Shown here: one piece after another, positions 26,601 through 34,277 of the stretch | Position numbering within the stretch: position 1 is the stretch's first letter | Layout: the number at the start of each line of letters is the position of its first letter | NCBI GenBank assembly: GCA_965660935.1 | Contig: CBFIBR010000002.1 | Span: forward strand, 62,001 to 126,000 | Origin: UBA1172 sp002457135 | GTDB lineage: Bacteria; Pseudomonadota; Alphaproteobacteria; Puniceispirillales; UBA1172 | Length of the DNA stretch: 64,000 nt | Direction: 5' to 3' | The notes under the pieces: model-generated | What the model was told of the DNA's origin: nothing | Database searches by the model: none | What the model saw: only the letters and a program-made list of their open reading frames with translations | Translations under genes and position numbers: made by a program

Positions 26601-27317
26601 TTATTTCAGGCTGCATTTATCCAGCGTAAGGGTGGCATAGCCCTGAAGCCCTGCCTCGGTCACCTTGATCCTGACCAGCCATGTATCAGCAATGATGCTG
26701 GTTTCAAACGGCAGGGTGCCGGTATGGATTTTCTCACCATTCAGATAGGCAATCCGCACTGATACAGGGCTGGATGGGTCAAACCACGGTTTATCGCGTG
26801 TTGCCTCCCGACCGGCCTGGCCCTCCATAAAGACGCGAATGCCGCCGCCGATCAGCTCGGCCATGCTCTCCCTGCCAGCAAAAAAGCTGGTGGCCACGGC
26901 GATATCCGTTGTTTCAATCGGACGGCAACGCAGCGGGCTGGAAAGCGATTTGAGGGCGAGGCTGATCTGATCTTCATCAATCCCCTTGGCGAGGTAACGC
27001 GCAACCTGCCGGTTGAGCCGTTTCTGGGCTGAATTGCCATCGGTTGTTTCAAGCAGGAGTTCGCTTTCAACGCGTTTCTGTTTTTCAGCCTGCAATTCCG
27101 ATGACAGCGTGGCGAGGCGTTGTTCGAGGCGTTCGTTCTGCTGGGTCAGGCGAATGATCTGGTCGTTGCTGCTGGCGGTGAGGGCCGCCCGCTGATTAAA
27201 TCCCCAGAACCAGCCTATCCAGATGCACAGTGCCATCACCGACAGTCGAACTATCGTTGAAAACAGTTTGCGCATCTCCTGTTTGCGGTAGCGTTCTGAT
27301 GTTTGGAAATAATCCAT
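26601..27317 (-). CDS. Membrane-anchored coiled-coil protein, hypothetical
   Basis: A 238-residue protein with a short cytoplasmic start (MDYFQTSERYRKQEMRK), one transmembrane helix (about 21-42, TIVRLSVMALCIWIGWFWGF), a coiled coil (about 50-90, rich in Q, E, L and R) and a periplasmic domain with two cysteines (RCRPIETTD and LDKCSLK) that could form a disulfide. The C-terminal beta-rich part reads like a small binding domain. I do not recognise a family. The layout resembles proteins that tether to the cell wall or division complexes, but no evidence supports a specific role. A start at MRKLF is possible. Confidence 0.6.
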   Translation of the reverse strand: MDYFQTSERYRKQEMRKLFSTIVRLSVMALCIWIGWFWGFNQRAALTASSNDQIIRLTQQNERLEQRLATLSSELQAEKQKRVESELLLETTDGNSAQKRLNRQVARYLAKGIDEDQISLALKSLSSPLRCRPIETTDIAVATSFFAGRESMAELIGGGIRVFMEGQAGREATRDKPWFDPSSPVSVRIAYLNGEKIHTGTLPFETSIIADTWLVRIKVTEAGLQGYATLTLDKCSLK

Positions 27318-27407
27318 ACCCTGCCTCTATTTCCTTGTCTTATAAGTCCACCTCAGGATAAGAGCAATAGATACAACTTCTGGCAGTATTAAGGCATTCT
27401 TTGTCCG

Positions 27408-28028
27408 ATGGGCGCACTTAAAGGGAAATCGAACAATCAGCACAAGGGCCGGGCCTGGCAACGCATGTTGAGCGGGAGGCGGCTTGACCTGCTTGATCCG
27501 TCACCGATTGACATTGAAATTGGCGATATTGCCCATGGTCTGGCGAGGGTTTCACGCTGGAACGGCCAGACCCGGGGCGAGTGGGCCTTCAGCGTTGCCC
27601 AGCACTCTGTTCTGGTGGAACGGCTGTTCAGCAAGATGCACCCCGGCATCGACCGTAAATGGAGACTGGCCTGCCTGCTGCATGATGCCCCTGAATACGT
27701 CATTGGCGATATGATCACGCCGTTCAAGATTGTCCTGACCGAGGACTATAAAATCATTGAGGACAGGCTGATGATCGCTGTCCATAACCGCTTTGGCCTG
27801 CCCGGCAATCTGCCCGAAAAAGTCAAGGCTGGCATCAAGCGGGCTGATAAAACCGCCGCTTACCTCGAAGCCGTGCAGCTCGCCGGTTTCAGCGAAACCG
27901 AGGCCCGCAAGCATGTTGCCCGGCCGCGTCATATACCGACAATCCGGATCAAACCCCAGCAACCCGCCGATGCCGCCGCAGCCTTCCTGCGCCGCTTCAA
28001 GTATCTCGGCGGAAACGCCCATTCCTGA
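27408..28028 (+). CDS. HD-domain phosphohydrolase (YfbR-like)
   Basis: A 206-residue protein with the HD metal motif spread over VAQHSVLVERLF, ACLLHDAPEYVIGDM and KRADKTAAYLEA, which give H, HD and D ligands. The shape matches YfbR-type 5'-nucleotidases, which act on deoxynucleoside monophosphates, though many relatives have other nucleotide substrates. The N-terminus before residue 25 is basic and poorly conserved. The stop codon is followed 8 bases on by a 3x15 bp tandem repeat. Confidence 0.85.
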   Translation: MGALKGKSNNQHKGRAWQRMLSGRRLDLLDPSPIDIEIGDIAHGLARVSRWNGQTRGEWAFSVAQHSVLVERLFSKMHPGIDRKWRLACLLHDAPEYVIGDMITPFKIVLTEDYKIIEDRLMIAVHNRFGLPGNLPEKVKAGIKRADKTAAYLEAVQLAGFSETEARKHVARPRHIPTIRIKPQQPADAAAAFLRRFKYLGGNAHS

Positions 28029-28035
28029 TCCGGTT

Positions 28036-28080
28036 ATTCTCAACCGGGCCGTTCTCAACCGGGCCGTTCTCAACTGGGGT
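28036..28080. repeat. Tandem repeat, 3 x 15 bp
   Basis: Three adjacent 15-bp units: ATTCTCAACCGGGCC, GTTCTCAACCGGGCC and GTTCTCAACTGGGGT. The array lies between the stop of the HD hydrolase (28026-28028) and the coding end of the convergent hypothetical gene, whose last codons and stop (28070-28072) lie in unit 3. The first two units are almost identical, so the duplication is recent. Confidence 0.85.
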
Positions 28081-28444
28081 TAAGTTCAGGTTCCATCCCG
28101 GTCTTGAGGGCTGGCTGCTTTCCCGGCAGGAGTGACCGCAGTGATTTTCGCTCCGCCGGATCGGACACCGCCTCAATCATCGCCTCATCAACCGAAACCG
28201 TGTTCAGCAGCGCGGTGGCGACCTGGAGCGTTTCCAGCGCCTCATCAAGAGAATTGATCGCCTGGGTCATGTTGGGGTCATTGACATCGGCGTTGCTGGC
28301 CGAAAGCCCCCAGGCAACGCTGTTGAGGCGTTCGTTGATCGCCATGATCTGCTTTTTGCCCTTGCAGCGGATGCCCCGTACTTTCTTGATCATCGCGCTG
28401 GCTTTGAAAATTGAATTGGCCTTGAACATTGCATTGGCCATCAT
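28070..28444 (-). CDS. Hypothetical protein with N-terminal hexapeptide repeats
   Basis: A 124-residue protein starting at ATG 28444 with a strong AGGAGG site five bases ahead. The N-terminus is a threefold repeat of ANAMFK, ANSIFK and ASAMIK, then a basic segment (KKVRGIRCKGKK) and a helical domain (AINERLNSVAWGLSASN; TQAINSLDEALETLQVATALL). The C-terminus PALKTGMEPELNPS lies partly in a tandem repeat. No family is recognised. The helical part might bind a partner or nucleic acid. It is bounded by tandem repeats at both ends of its region and is next to tRNA-Leu. Confidence 0.55.
   Translation of the reverse strand: MMANAMFKANSIFKASAMIKKVRGIRCKGKKQIMAINERLNSVAWGLSASNADVNDPNMTQAINSLDEALETLQVATALLNTVSVDEAMIEAVSDPAERKSLRSLLPGKQPALKTGMEPELNPS
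28385..28438 (-). repeat. Tandem repeat in a coding start, 3 x 18 bp (diverged)
   Basis: Three 18-bp units encode ANAMFK, ANSIFK and ASAMIK (residues 3-20 of the hypothetical protein). The DNA units have diverged more than those of the other arrays, while the amino-acid pattern A-x-x-hydrophobic-hydrophobic-K is kept, which suggests an older duplication under selection. Confidence 0.75.
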
Positions 28445-28540
28445 CACAACCTCCTAAAATATAACGTTTTTATAAAATAGGATCAGGCCATGGCTTTGTA
28501 AATCAACCCAAAGGCGCATACCGGTCATGCCGTTTTGAAT

Positions 28541-28604
28541 GGATGCCGGGTTGACTGAATGCCGGGTTGAATGAATGCCGGGTTGACTGAATGCCAGGTT
28601 GACT
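28541..28604. repeat. Tandem repeat next to tRNA-Leu, 4 x 16 bp
   Basis: Four 16-bp units of the type GAATGCCGGGTTGACT: 28541-28556, 28557-28572, 28573-28588 and 28589-28604, each differing from the consensus by at most one base. The array ends 3 bases from the 3' CCA end of the tRNA. It is therefore in the region transcribed or processed just after the tRNA. No integrase or att-like copy of the tRNA end is seen. Confidence 0.9.
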
Positions 28605-28607
28605 GAA

Positions 28608-28692
28608 TGGTGGGGACACCCGGAATTGAACCGGGAAGCCTGACGGCGGCAGATTTTAAGTCTGCTGTGTTTACCAATTTCACCATGCCCCC
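28608..28692 (-). tRNA. tRNA-Leu (anticodon UAA)
   Basis: Read on the minus strand, the 85-base sequence folds as a type II tRNA. The acceptor arm is GGGGGCA with TGTCCCC, followed by discriminator A and an encoded CCA. The anticodon arm is GCAGA-CTTAAAA-TCTGC with anticodon TAA. A variable arm follows, and the T arm has GGTTCAATTCC. It decodes UUA and by wobble UUG. The long variable arm is the normal leucine feature. Confidence 0.95.
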
Positions 28693-28718
28693 CCTGATGA
28701 GGACCATCCAGCACCTTC

Positions 28719-28746
28719 GGAATAACAAAATATCACCCGATTTCAA
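28719..28746 (-). promoter_or_regulatory. Candidate promoter of tRNA-Leu
   Basis: On the minus strand, TTGAAA (28746-28741) and TATTCC (28724-28719) are 16 bases apart and would start transcription roughly 20 bases before the tRNA 5' end at 28692. The -35 matches 5 of 6 if TTGACA is taken as the standard; the -10 matches three bases. It is plausible but weak. Confidence 0.35.
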
Positions 28747-28795
28747 GTTTAATGATAGACTTGATCCAAGGGCCCCCTCCGAACAGGCATGATTA

Positions 28796-29644
28796 ATGTT
28801 CTTTCTTCCGTTATTTGATGACAACCCTCCCGGGCGCAGACCCATTGTCAACTGGCTGATCATTGCCGCCTGTGTGCTGGTGTTTCTCTATCAGATGACG
28901 CTGCCTGTCTATGGCCATAACGTTTTTATGCTGGAATACGGTGCCTTGCCTCTGTTGATCAGCCATGGTGAAAACACCGCCGCGCTGGTGACCTCGGCGT
29001 TTCTGCACGGGGGCTGGCTGCATCTCGGCGGTAACATGCTCTACCTGTGGATTTTTGGCGATAATGTTGAGGACCGCATGGGGCCGTTCCGGTTCCTGCT
29101 GTTCTATACGCTCTGCGCGGTGGTGGCGACCTTGAGCCATGTGGCGATTGACCCGGGGTCAACCACGCCACTGGTCGGTGCATCAGGGGCGATTGCGGGC
29201 GTGCTGGCGGCGTACCTGATCCTCTTCCCACGGGCAAAGGTGCGGGTGCTGATCATCATCATCGTGTTCCTGCGCTGGATTTATATTCCCGCCTTTGTGG
29301 TGCTGCTGGGCTGGTTGCTGATGCAGGTTCTGGCGGCCCCTTTCTCCATTTCATCTCAGGGCGGTGTGGCCTATTTCGCGCATATCGGCGGCTTTGTCGC
29401 TGGACTGGTGCTGACCCCGCTGCTGGCACGACGCAAACCCGCCGGGGATATCATCGCCGCCCCGGGGATGGATAATGTGACGCGTGAGGCAGAGGATCAC
29501 AGCATCCGGACAGCCTCCACCCGTCAGGTCAGGAATGAATTTGCCCAGCGGTATCGTTATCGGAAAAGGACTACCGGCGTTCCCAATGTCAAGCGACGGG
29601 GGCAATCGCCAGGCGATGATCCGCCCAAAGGGAGCTGGGAGTAA
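28796..29644 (+). CDS. Rhomboid family intramembrane serine protease
   Basis: A 282-residue protein with at least six hydrophobic helices. The catalytic serine is in VGASGAIAG and the histidine in HIGGFVAG; the oxyanion-type HGGWLHLGGNMLYLW motif precedes them. These enzymes cut transmembrane substrates inside the membrane. The C-terminal 60 residues are polar and probably cytoplasmic, ending KGSWE. The gene starts with a weak ribosome-binding site, divergent from the tRNA-Leu promoter. Its stop codon lies at the end of unit 1 of a 2x16 bp tandem duplication. Confidence 0.93.
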   Translation: MFFLPLFDDNPPGRRPIVNWLIIAACVLVFLYQMTLPVYGHNVFMLEYGALPLLISHGENTAALVTSAFLHGGWLHLGGNMLYLWIFGDNVEDRMGPFRFLLFYTLCAVVATLSHVAIDPGSTTPLVGASGAIAGVLAAYLILFPRAKVRVLIIIIVFLRWIYIPAFVVLLGWLLMQVLAAPFSISSQGGVAYFAHIGGFVAGLVLTPLLARRKPAGDIIAAPGMDNVTREAEDHSIRTASTRQVRNEFAQRYRYRKRTTGVPNVKRRGQSPGDDPPKGSWE

Positions 29645-29660
29645 AGGGAGCTGGGAGTAA
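29629..29660. repeat. Tandem duplication spanning the rhomboid stop, 2 x 16 bp
   Basis: AGGGAGCTGGGAGTAA occurs twice without a mismatch (29629-29644 and 29645-29660). The first copy contains the last codons and the stop codon of the rhomboid gene. The second copy repeats them outside the gene. Perfect identity points to a very recent event. Confidence 0.92.
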
Positions 29661-29677
29661 AAAGGGCTAAAACCGGA

Positions 29678-30454
29678 TCAGGGCGTGTTGCCGCCTGTTA
29701 CGGTTGTCTCAACAGTCCCGGTCCCGCCCAGGCTTTCGACATGCTTCAGAACAGCATCAGCGGCTTTGCGCACCATGGCTTCATCAAGGCCTGAAACCAC
29801 CAGTGCCGTGCCATAGGCCCCCGGCTTGAACCAGGGGTAGGAACCGATGCTGACCCCGGGATGCGCGGCCTCGATTTCGGCCAGTCCTGCTGCAACCGTG
29901 CCTTCACCGATGGTGGTCTGGACGCTGAGCCGGAAGGCCTTTACCCCGCCGGGGAGCCGGTCACCCAGCGTGGCCACCATGGCCTTCAGGATGGAGGGAA
30001 CCCCGGGCAAGACAAAGACGTTTTCAAGCATAAACCCCGGTGCTGCCGATACCGGATTATCAATCAGGCTGGCGCCTTGGGGGATATTCGCCATTTTCTG
30101 CCTCGCCTCATTATAGTCGAGGTCGGTATTCTCATAATGCTCAATCAGCCTGCGATCAGCCTCAGGATGGCGGATCACCTCAGCCCCGAAAGCCGCCGCC
30201 ACGCATTCGGTGGTGATATCATCATGGGTCGGGCCGATCCCGCCTGACGTGAAAACCAGATCACACTGCCCGGCCAGCGTTCGGACCGTGGTGATGATCT
30301 GATCGCGGATATCACCGATAACCCGAGCCTCCACCAGCTTGATGCCGCGTTCATGCAGCGTCGTGGCCAGCCAGTTGATATTCTTGTCGGCGGTGCGTCC
30401 GCTGAGGATTTCATCACCAATGACAATAATGGCGGCGGTGGGCTGGGATGGCAT
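29678..30454 (-). CDS. CinA-like molybdopterin-binding domain protein (competence/damage-inducible family)
   Basis: A 258-residue protein with the MoCF_biosynth fold: IIVIGDEILSGRTADKN near the start, LVFTSGGIGPTHDDITTE with the GGxGPT loop, and FVLPGVPSILKAM. This is the N-terminal half of CinA. The C-terminal nicotinamide-nucleotide deamidase half is missing, and the last 80 residues form the small middle domain. The frame extends to 30712, but that would run into sfsA on the other strand, so the ATG at 30454 is chosen. Alone, this domain type can be an ADP-ribose/FAD pyrophosphatase; the role here is not proven. Confidence 0.85.
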   Translation of the reverse strand: MPSQPTAAIIVIGDEILSGRTADKNINWLATTLHERGIKLVEARVIGDIRDQIITTVRTLAGQCDLVFTSGGIGPTHDDITTECVAAAFGAEVIRHPEADRRLIEHYENTDLDYNEARQKMANIPQGASLIDNPVSAAPGFMLENVFVLPGVPSILKAMVATLGDRLPGGVKAFRLSVQTTIGEGTVAAGLAEIEAAHPGVSIGSYPWFKPGAYGTALVVSGLDEAMVRKAADAVLKHVESLGGTGTVETTVTGGNTP

Positions 30455-30549
30455 GAGAAACCTCAGGGGCTGGAACAATGACGACCAAAGCGATACGATG
30501 ATTTTCGCTGTCTTGCAAGTCAGGGCATTCATGCACAAGGATGAAAACA

Positions 30550-31272
30550 ATGAAACTCCCCCCATTGGTTGAGGGCAGACTGGTCCAGCGCTATAAGCGA
30601 TTTCTCGCCGATGTTGATTTCGGGGGTGAGGTTGAAACAACCCACTGCCCCAACCCCGGGGCCATGACCGGGCTGAAACAGCCGGGCATGCGGGTATGGT
30701 GTTCGGTGTCACCCAACAAGAACCGTAAACTGCCGAAAACGCTGGAGCTGGTGGAGGCTGACGGGATCATGGTCGGGATCAACACCAACCTGCCCAACCG
30801 GCTGGTGCATGAGGCCTTGAAGGAAGGCCTGATCCCCCGGTTTCGGCCATGGCCGGTAATAGAACCTGAATCCACCTATGAAAAAGGCACCCGATTTGAT
30901 TTCAAATTGTCCTGCCCTGATACAGGGGGGCATCTCTATCTTGAGGTGAAAAACGTTCATCTCAACCGGCCGGATGGCCCCAACCCCGGGGCATCGGAAT
31001 TCCCGGATTCGGTGACAGCAAGGGGCGCAAAGCATCTGCGCAAACTGGCCGAGATCGCCGAGGCAGGCGGCAATGCCGCCATGCTTTATGTCATCCAGCG
31101 TGATGATGGTGATCGCTTTGCCCTTGCGGCTGATATTGATCCGGTTTATGCACAGGCGTTCGAATATGCTCGCAATGCCGGGGTGATGATGGAAGCGTGG
31201 AGCTGTTCTGTCAGCCCGCAACGGATCAGCATCAGCAAGCCGGTGCGCATTGAGTTGGCAGGGGAGGAATGA
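30550..31272 (+). CDS. sfsA: Sugar fermentation stimulation protein homolog
   Basis: A 240-residue SfsA. It has the N-terminal EGRLVQRYKRFLADVDF, the PNPGAMTGL motif and the YLEVKNVHL motif of a PD-(D/E)xK-like nuclease core, where D, E and K residues cluster. SfsA binds DNA or acts as a nuclease; its physiological role is unsettled. I chose ATG 30550 because AAGG lies about seven bases ahead; ATG 30541 is the alternative. Its stop is next to the map start, so the two are co-translated. Confidence 0.93.
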   Translation: MKLPPLVEGRLVQRYKRFLADVDFGGEVETTHCPNPGAMTGLKQPGMRVWCSVSPNKNRKLPKTLELVEADGIMVGINTNLPNRLVHEALKEGLIPRFRPWPVIEPESTYEKGTRFDFKLSCPDTGGHLYLEVKNVHLNRPDGPNPGASEFPDSVTARGAKHLRKLAEIAEAGGNAAMLYVIQRDDGDRFALAADIDPVYAQAFEYARNAGVMMEAWSCSVSPQRISISKPVRIELAGEE

Positions 31273-31274
31273 TC

Positions 31275-32063
31275 ATGCGGCAGGAACCGGTAACCATTCA
31301 TGATGAAAGCGGTTTTGAGGGCATGCGCCGTGCAGGCAGGCTGGCGGCCGAAGTGCTGGATTTCATCACGCCGTTCGTCAAACGCGGTGTCACCACGCTG
31401 GAACTGAATGATCAATGCCACCAGTACATTACCGATCATGGCGCAACCCCTGCCCCGCTCAACTATAAGGGCTTTCCCAAATCCACCTGTATTTCGGTCA
31501 ACCATGTTGTCTGCCACGGCATTCCCTCGGAAAAGGTGTTGCAGGATGGTGATATCCTCAACATCGATATTACCGTCATTCTGAATGGATGGTATGGCGA
31601 TACCAGCCGGATGTTCTGGGTCGGTGAGCCATCGGTGAAAGCCCGCCGCCTGACCGAGGTCACCCATGAGGCGATGATGCGGGCCATCAGGGCCGTCAAG
31701 CCAGGCGCAACGCTGGGTGATATTGGCCACCATATTCAGCAATACGCCGAGGCCGCCCGGTTTTCGGTTGTGCGTGATTTTACCGGTCATGGTCTGGGGC
31801 AGGTCTTTCATTCTGCCCCTACGGTGCTGCATTACGGCATCCAGGGTGAGGGCATGGAGCTGAAACCAGGCATGTTCTTTACCATCGAACCCATGATCAA
31901 TACCGGCACATGGCAGGTCAAGCTGTTGTCCGATGGCTGGACAGCGGTTACCCGTGACCGCGGGCTTTCGGCCCAGTTTGAACATTCGATCGGGGTCACC
32001 GAAGACGGTGTCGAGATTTTCACGCTGTCACCCGCAGGCCTGCATCACCCGCCCTTTGCCTGA
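31275..32063 (+). CDS. map: Type I methionine aminopeptidase
   Basis: A 262-residue enzyme of the Map I family. The five metal ligands are visible: the two aspartates in LNIDITVILNGWYGDTSR, histidine in FTGHGLGQ, and glutamates in FTIEPMI and QFEHSIGV. It removes the start methionine from nascent proteins. The ATG at 31275 has GGAGGA six bases ahead; the earlier ATG at 31269 is too close to the site. A 12-bp perfect palindrome GGGTTGCAACCC follows at 32065-32076, just after the stop. Confidence 0.96.
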   Translation: MRQEPVTIHDESGFEGMRRAGRLAAEVLDFITPFVKRGVTTLELNDQCHQYITDHGATPAPLNYKGFPKSTCISVNHVVCHGIPSEKVLQDGDILNIDITVILNGWYGDTSRMFWVGEPSVKARRLTEVTHEAMMRAIRAVKPGATLGDIGHHIQQYAEAARFSVVRDFTGHGLGQVFHSAPTVLHYGIQGEGMELKPGMFFTIEPMINTGTWQVKLLSDGWTAVTRDRGLSAQFEHSIGVTEDGVEIFTLSPAGLHHPPFA

Positions 32064-32146
32064 CGGGTTGCAACCCATCCCAAATCCTATACGATAGCCT
32101 TTTCAGGCCCTTTTCATGTTCCGGCCACCATCAAAGGGCTGAACGA

Positions 32147-32824
32147 ATGGAACAGGGCAATTCAGGGCATCGCAGACGATTGCGACAACGAGTCCTGCAA
32201 ATGGGTGCCGATAGCCTGCAGGATTATGAGCTGATTGAATTGCTGTTGCATTACTCTATCCCCCGAAAAGATACGAAACCGCTGGCAAAGCATTTGCTGG
32301 AGAAGTTCAAGTCGATTGAATACCTGATCCATGCCAGCCCTGATCAGGTGCTGGCGATTGACGGTATTGGTGAGGCCACTGTCGTTCAGTTGCAGATGAT
32401 CCGGCGGCTCAGGCAACGGATGATCGAAACCGAAATTGCCAGCAGCAATGTGTTGAGCTCTTGGCAGGCGGTGATTGATTACTGCCGCAGCAAGATCGGT
32501 TTCGAGGATCAGGAGAATTTCGCTGTTCTTCTGCTGAACAGCCTGAATGAGCTGATCATCTTCAAGATTCTTGCCAAAGGCACAGTCAACAAGGTTACCG
32601 CCTATCCAAGAGAAATCGCCAGGCTTGCGCTGGAAAACAATGCCGTTTCGGTGGTGCTGGTGCATAACCATCCATCCGGCAACACAACACCTTCAAAACA
32701 GGATATTGAGATGACCCGGAATATCAGAAAAGTTCTGATGGGCATTGATGTCACCCTGCACGATCACCTGATCATCAGCCCGGGTGGAGAAACCAGTTTC
32801 AAGACACTTGGCTTACTCGAATGA
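32147..32824 (+). CDS. radC: DNA repair protein RadC (JAB/MPN domain)
   Basis: A 225-residue RadC. It has an N-terminal helix-hairpin-helix-like part (DQVLAIDGIGEATVVQL) and a C-terminal JAB domain with the metal motif VHNHPSGNTTPSKQDIEMT (H-x-H and D). The biological role of RadC is unclear in spite of its name. The start has an AAGGG site. It follows map by 83 bp and precedes purB by 71 bp. Confidence 0.93.
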   Translation: MEQGNSGHRRRLRQRVLQMGADSLQDYELIELLLHYSIPRKDTKPLAKHLLEKFKSIEYLIHASPDQVLAIDGIGEATVVQLQMIRRLRQRMIETEIASSNVLSSWQAVIDYCRSKIGFEDQENFAVLLLNSLNELIIFKILAKGTVNKVTAYPREIARLALENNAVSVVLVHNHPSGNTTPSKQDIEMTRNIRKVLMGIDVTLHDHLIISPGGETSFKTLGLLE

Positions 32825-32831
32825 TCCGCAA

Positions 32832-32853
32832 ACAGTAGAAATTCCTCTACTGT
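32832..32853. other. 8-bp stem hairpin between radC and purB
   Basis: ACAGTAGA and TCTACTGT are perfect 8-bp inverted arms around a 6-base loop, starting 8 bases after the radC stop. No run of T follows on either strand, so it is not a clear Rho-independent terminator. It could be a processing site, or an attenuator or operator for purB. Confidence 0.6.
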
Positions 32854-32895
32854 GATGCTAAAGAATACCCGATCAATTTTCTGGATGATATTTCA

Positions 32896-34197
32896 ATGAT
32901 AGCACGCTACTCCCGCCCGCAGATGACCGCGATCTGGTCTGATGAAAGCCGTTTCAGAATCTGGCTGGATATTGAAATCCACGCCTGCGATGCCCAGGCC
33001 AGACTGGGCGTGATCCCTCAGGAGGCCGCCGATACCATCCGTGAGAAAGCTGATTTCGATATTGAGGAAATCCACCGTATCGAACGCGAAACCAAGCATG
33101 ACGTGATCGCCTTTCTGACCAGTGTTGCCGCCTTTGTCGGCCCGGAAAGCCGTTTTATCCATCAGGGCATGACCTCATCCGACGTGCTGGACACGACCTT
33201 GTCGGTGCAGTTGCGCAAGGCCACCAACCTGCTGATTGATGGTGTCCACAAACTGCTCGAGGCGCTCAAGAAAAGGGCGATTGAACACAAATTCACCCCG
33301 ACCATCGGCCGCAGTCACGGCATTCACGCCGAACCGGTGACATTCGGGTTGAAACTGGCGGGGTTCTATGCCGAATTTTCCCGGGCGCGGGATCGCCTGA
33401 TTGCCGCAAGGGAAGATATTTCAACCTGCAAGATTTCGGGCGCTGTCGGAACCTATGCCCATATTGACCCCCAGGTTGAGGATTACGTTGCCGAACGCAT
33501 GGGGCTGAAGGCCGAAACCCATTCCACCCAGGTCATCCCGCGTGACCGCCATGCGATGTATTTTGCAACCCTCGGGGTGGTGGCATCATCGATTGAACGG
33601 TTGGCGGTTGAAATCCGCCACCTGCAACGCACCGAATTGCGTGAGGCCGAGGAATATTTCTCCCCCGGGCAGAAAGGTTCATCCGCCATGCCCCATAAGC
33701 GCAACCCCGTTCTGACCGAAAACCTCACCGGTCTGGCCCGGGTCGTGCGGGCCGCCGTTACCCCGGCGATGGAAAACGTCGCGCTCTGGCATGAACGCGA
33801 TATCTCGCATTCATCGGTGGAACGTGTGTTTGCACCCGATGCGACCATCGCGCTCGATTTCGCGCTGCACCGGATGGCATCGGTGGTGGAAAACCTGGTG
33901 GTCTATCCGGAACAGCTTCAGGCCAATCTCGATGCGCTTGGCGGACTGGTGCATTCCCAGCAGGTTCTGCTGGCCCTCACCCAAAGCGGTGTCAGCAGGG
34001 AAGATGCCTATAAAATGGTTCAGGAAAACGCCATGCAGACGTGGCGTGAGGGAGGCTCCTACCTCGAGCGGCTCAAGGCCGATAAGGGGATCCGCGCCGC
34101 GCTGTCCGATGAAGACCTGGAAGCCCTCTTCAACCTTGATCAGCATTTCTCAAGGGTGGAAACAATCTTCAGCCGGGTGTTCGATCAGGACAGCTGA
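32896..34197 (+). CDS. purB: Adenylosuccinate lyase
   Basis: A 433-residue member of the fumarase/aspartase superfamily with the signature GSSAMPHKRNP. It also has IGRSHGIHAEP (catalytic histidine) and MTSSDVLDTTLS. PurB acts twice: it releases fumarate from SAICAR and from adenylosuccinate. The purC gene follows 80 bp downstream, so this starts a purine gene block purB-purC-purS-purQ-purL. Length is normal for the family. Confidence 0.97.
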   Translation: MIARYSRPQMTAIWSDESRFRIWLDIEIHACDAQARLGVIPQEAADTIREKADFDIEEIHRIERETKHDVIAFLTSVAAFVGPESRFIHQGMTSSDVLDTTLSVQLRKATNLLIDGVHKLLEALKKRAIEHKFTPTIGRSHGIHAEPVTFGLKLAGFYAEFSRARDRLIAAREDISTCKISGAVGTYAHIDPQVEDYVAERMGLKAETHSTQVIPRDRHAMYFATLGVVASSIERLAVEIRHLQRTELREAEEYFSPGQKGSSAMPHKRNPVLTENLTGLARVVRAAVTPAMENVALWHERDISHSSVERVFAPDATIALDFALHRMASVVENLVVYPEQLQANLDALGGLVHSQQVLLALTQSGVSREDAYKMVQENAMQTWREGGSYLERLKADKGIRAALSDEDLEALFNLDQHFSRVETIFSRVFDQDS

Positions 34198-34277
34198 TGC
34201 TATTTACTTAGGGTGGTCTGGGGGCTATGCTCATTAGGCTTAATCACCTGCCCAAATCTATCGGTTGACCCACAACA

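Noticed and set aside
28541..28604. The 16-bp array as a CRISPR or attachment site
   Set aside because: Units are directly adjacent with no spacers, no cas genes are near, and no integrase or second tRNA-end copy is seen.
32065..32076. GGGTTGCAACCC palindrome after map as a terminator
   Set aside because: It is a 12-bp palindrome with no loop and no T run; it may be chance or a protein site.
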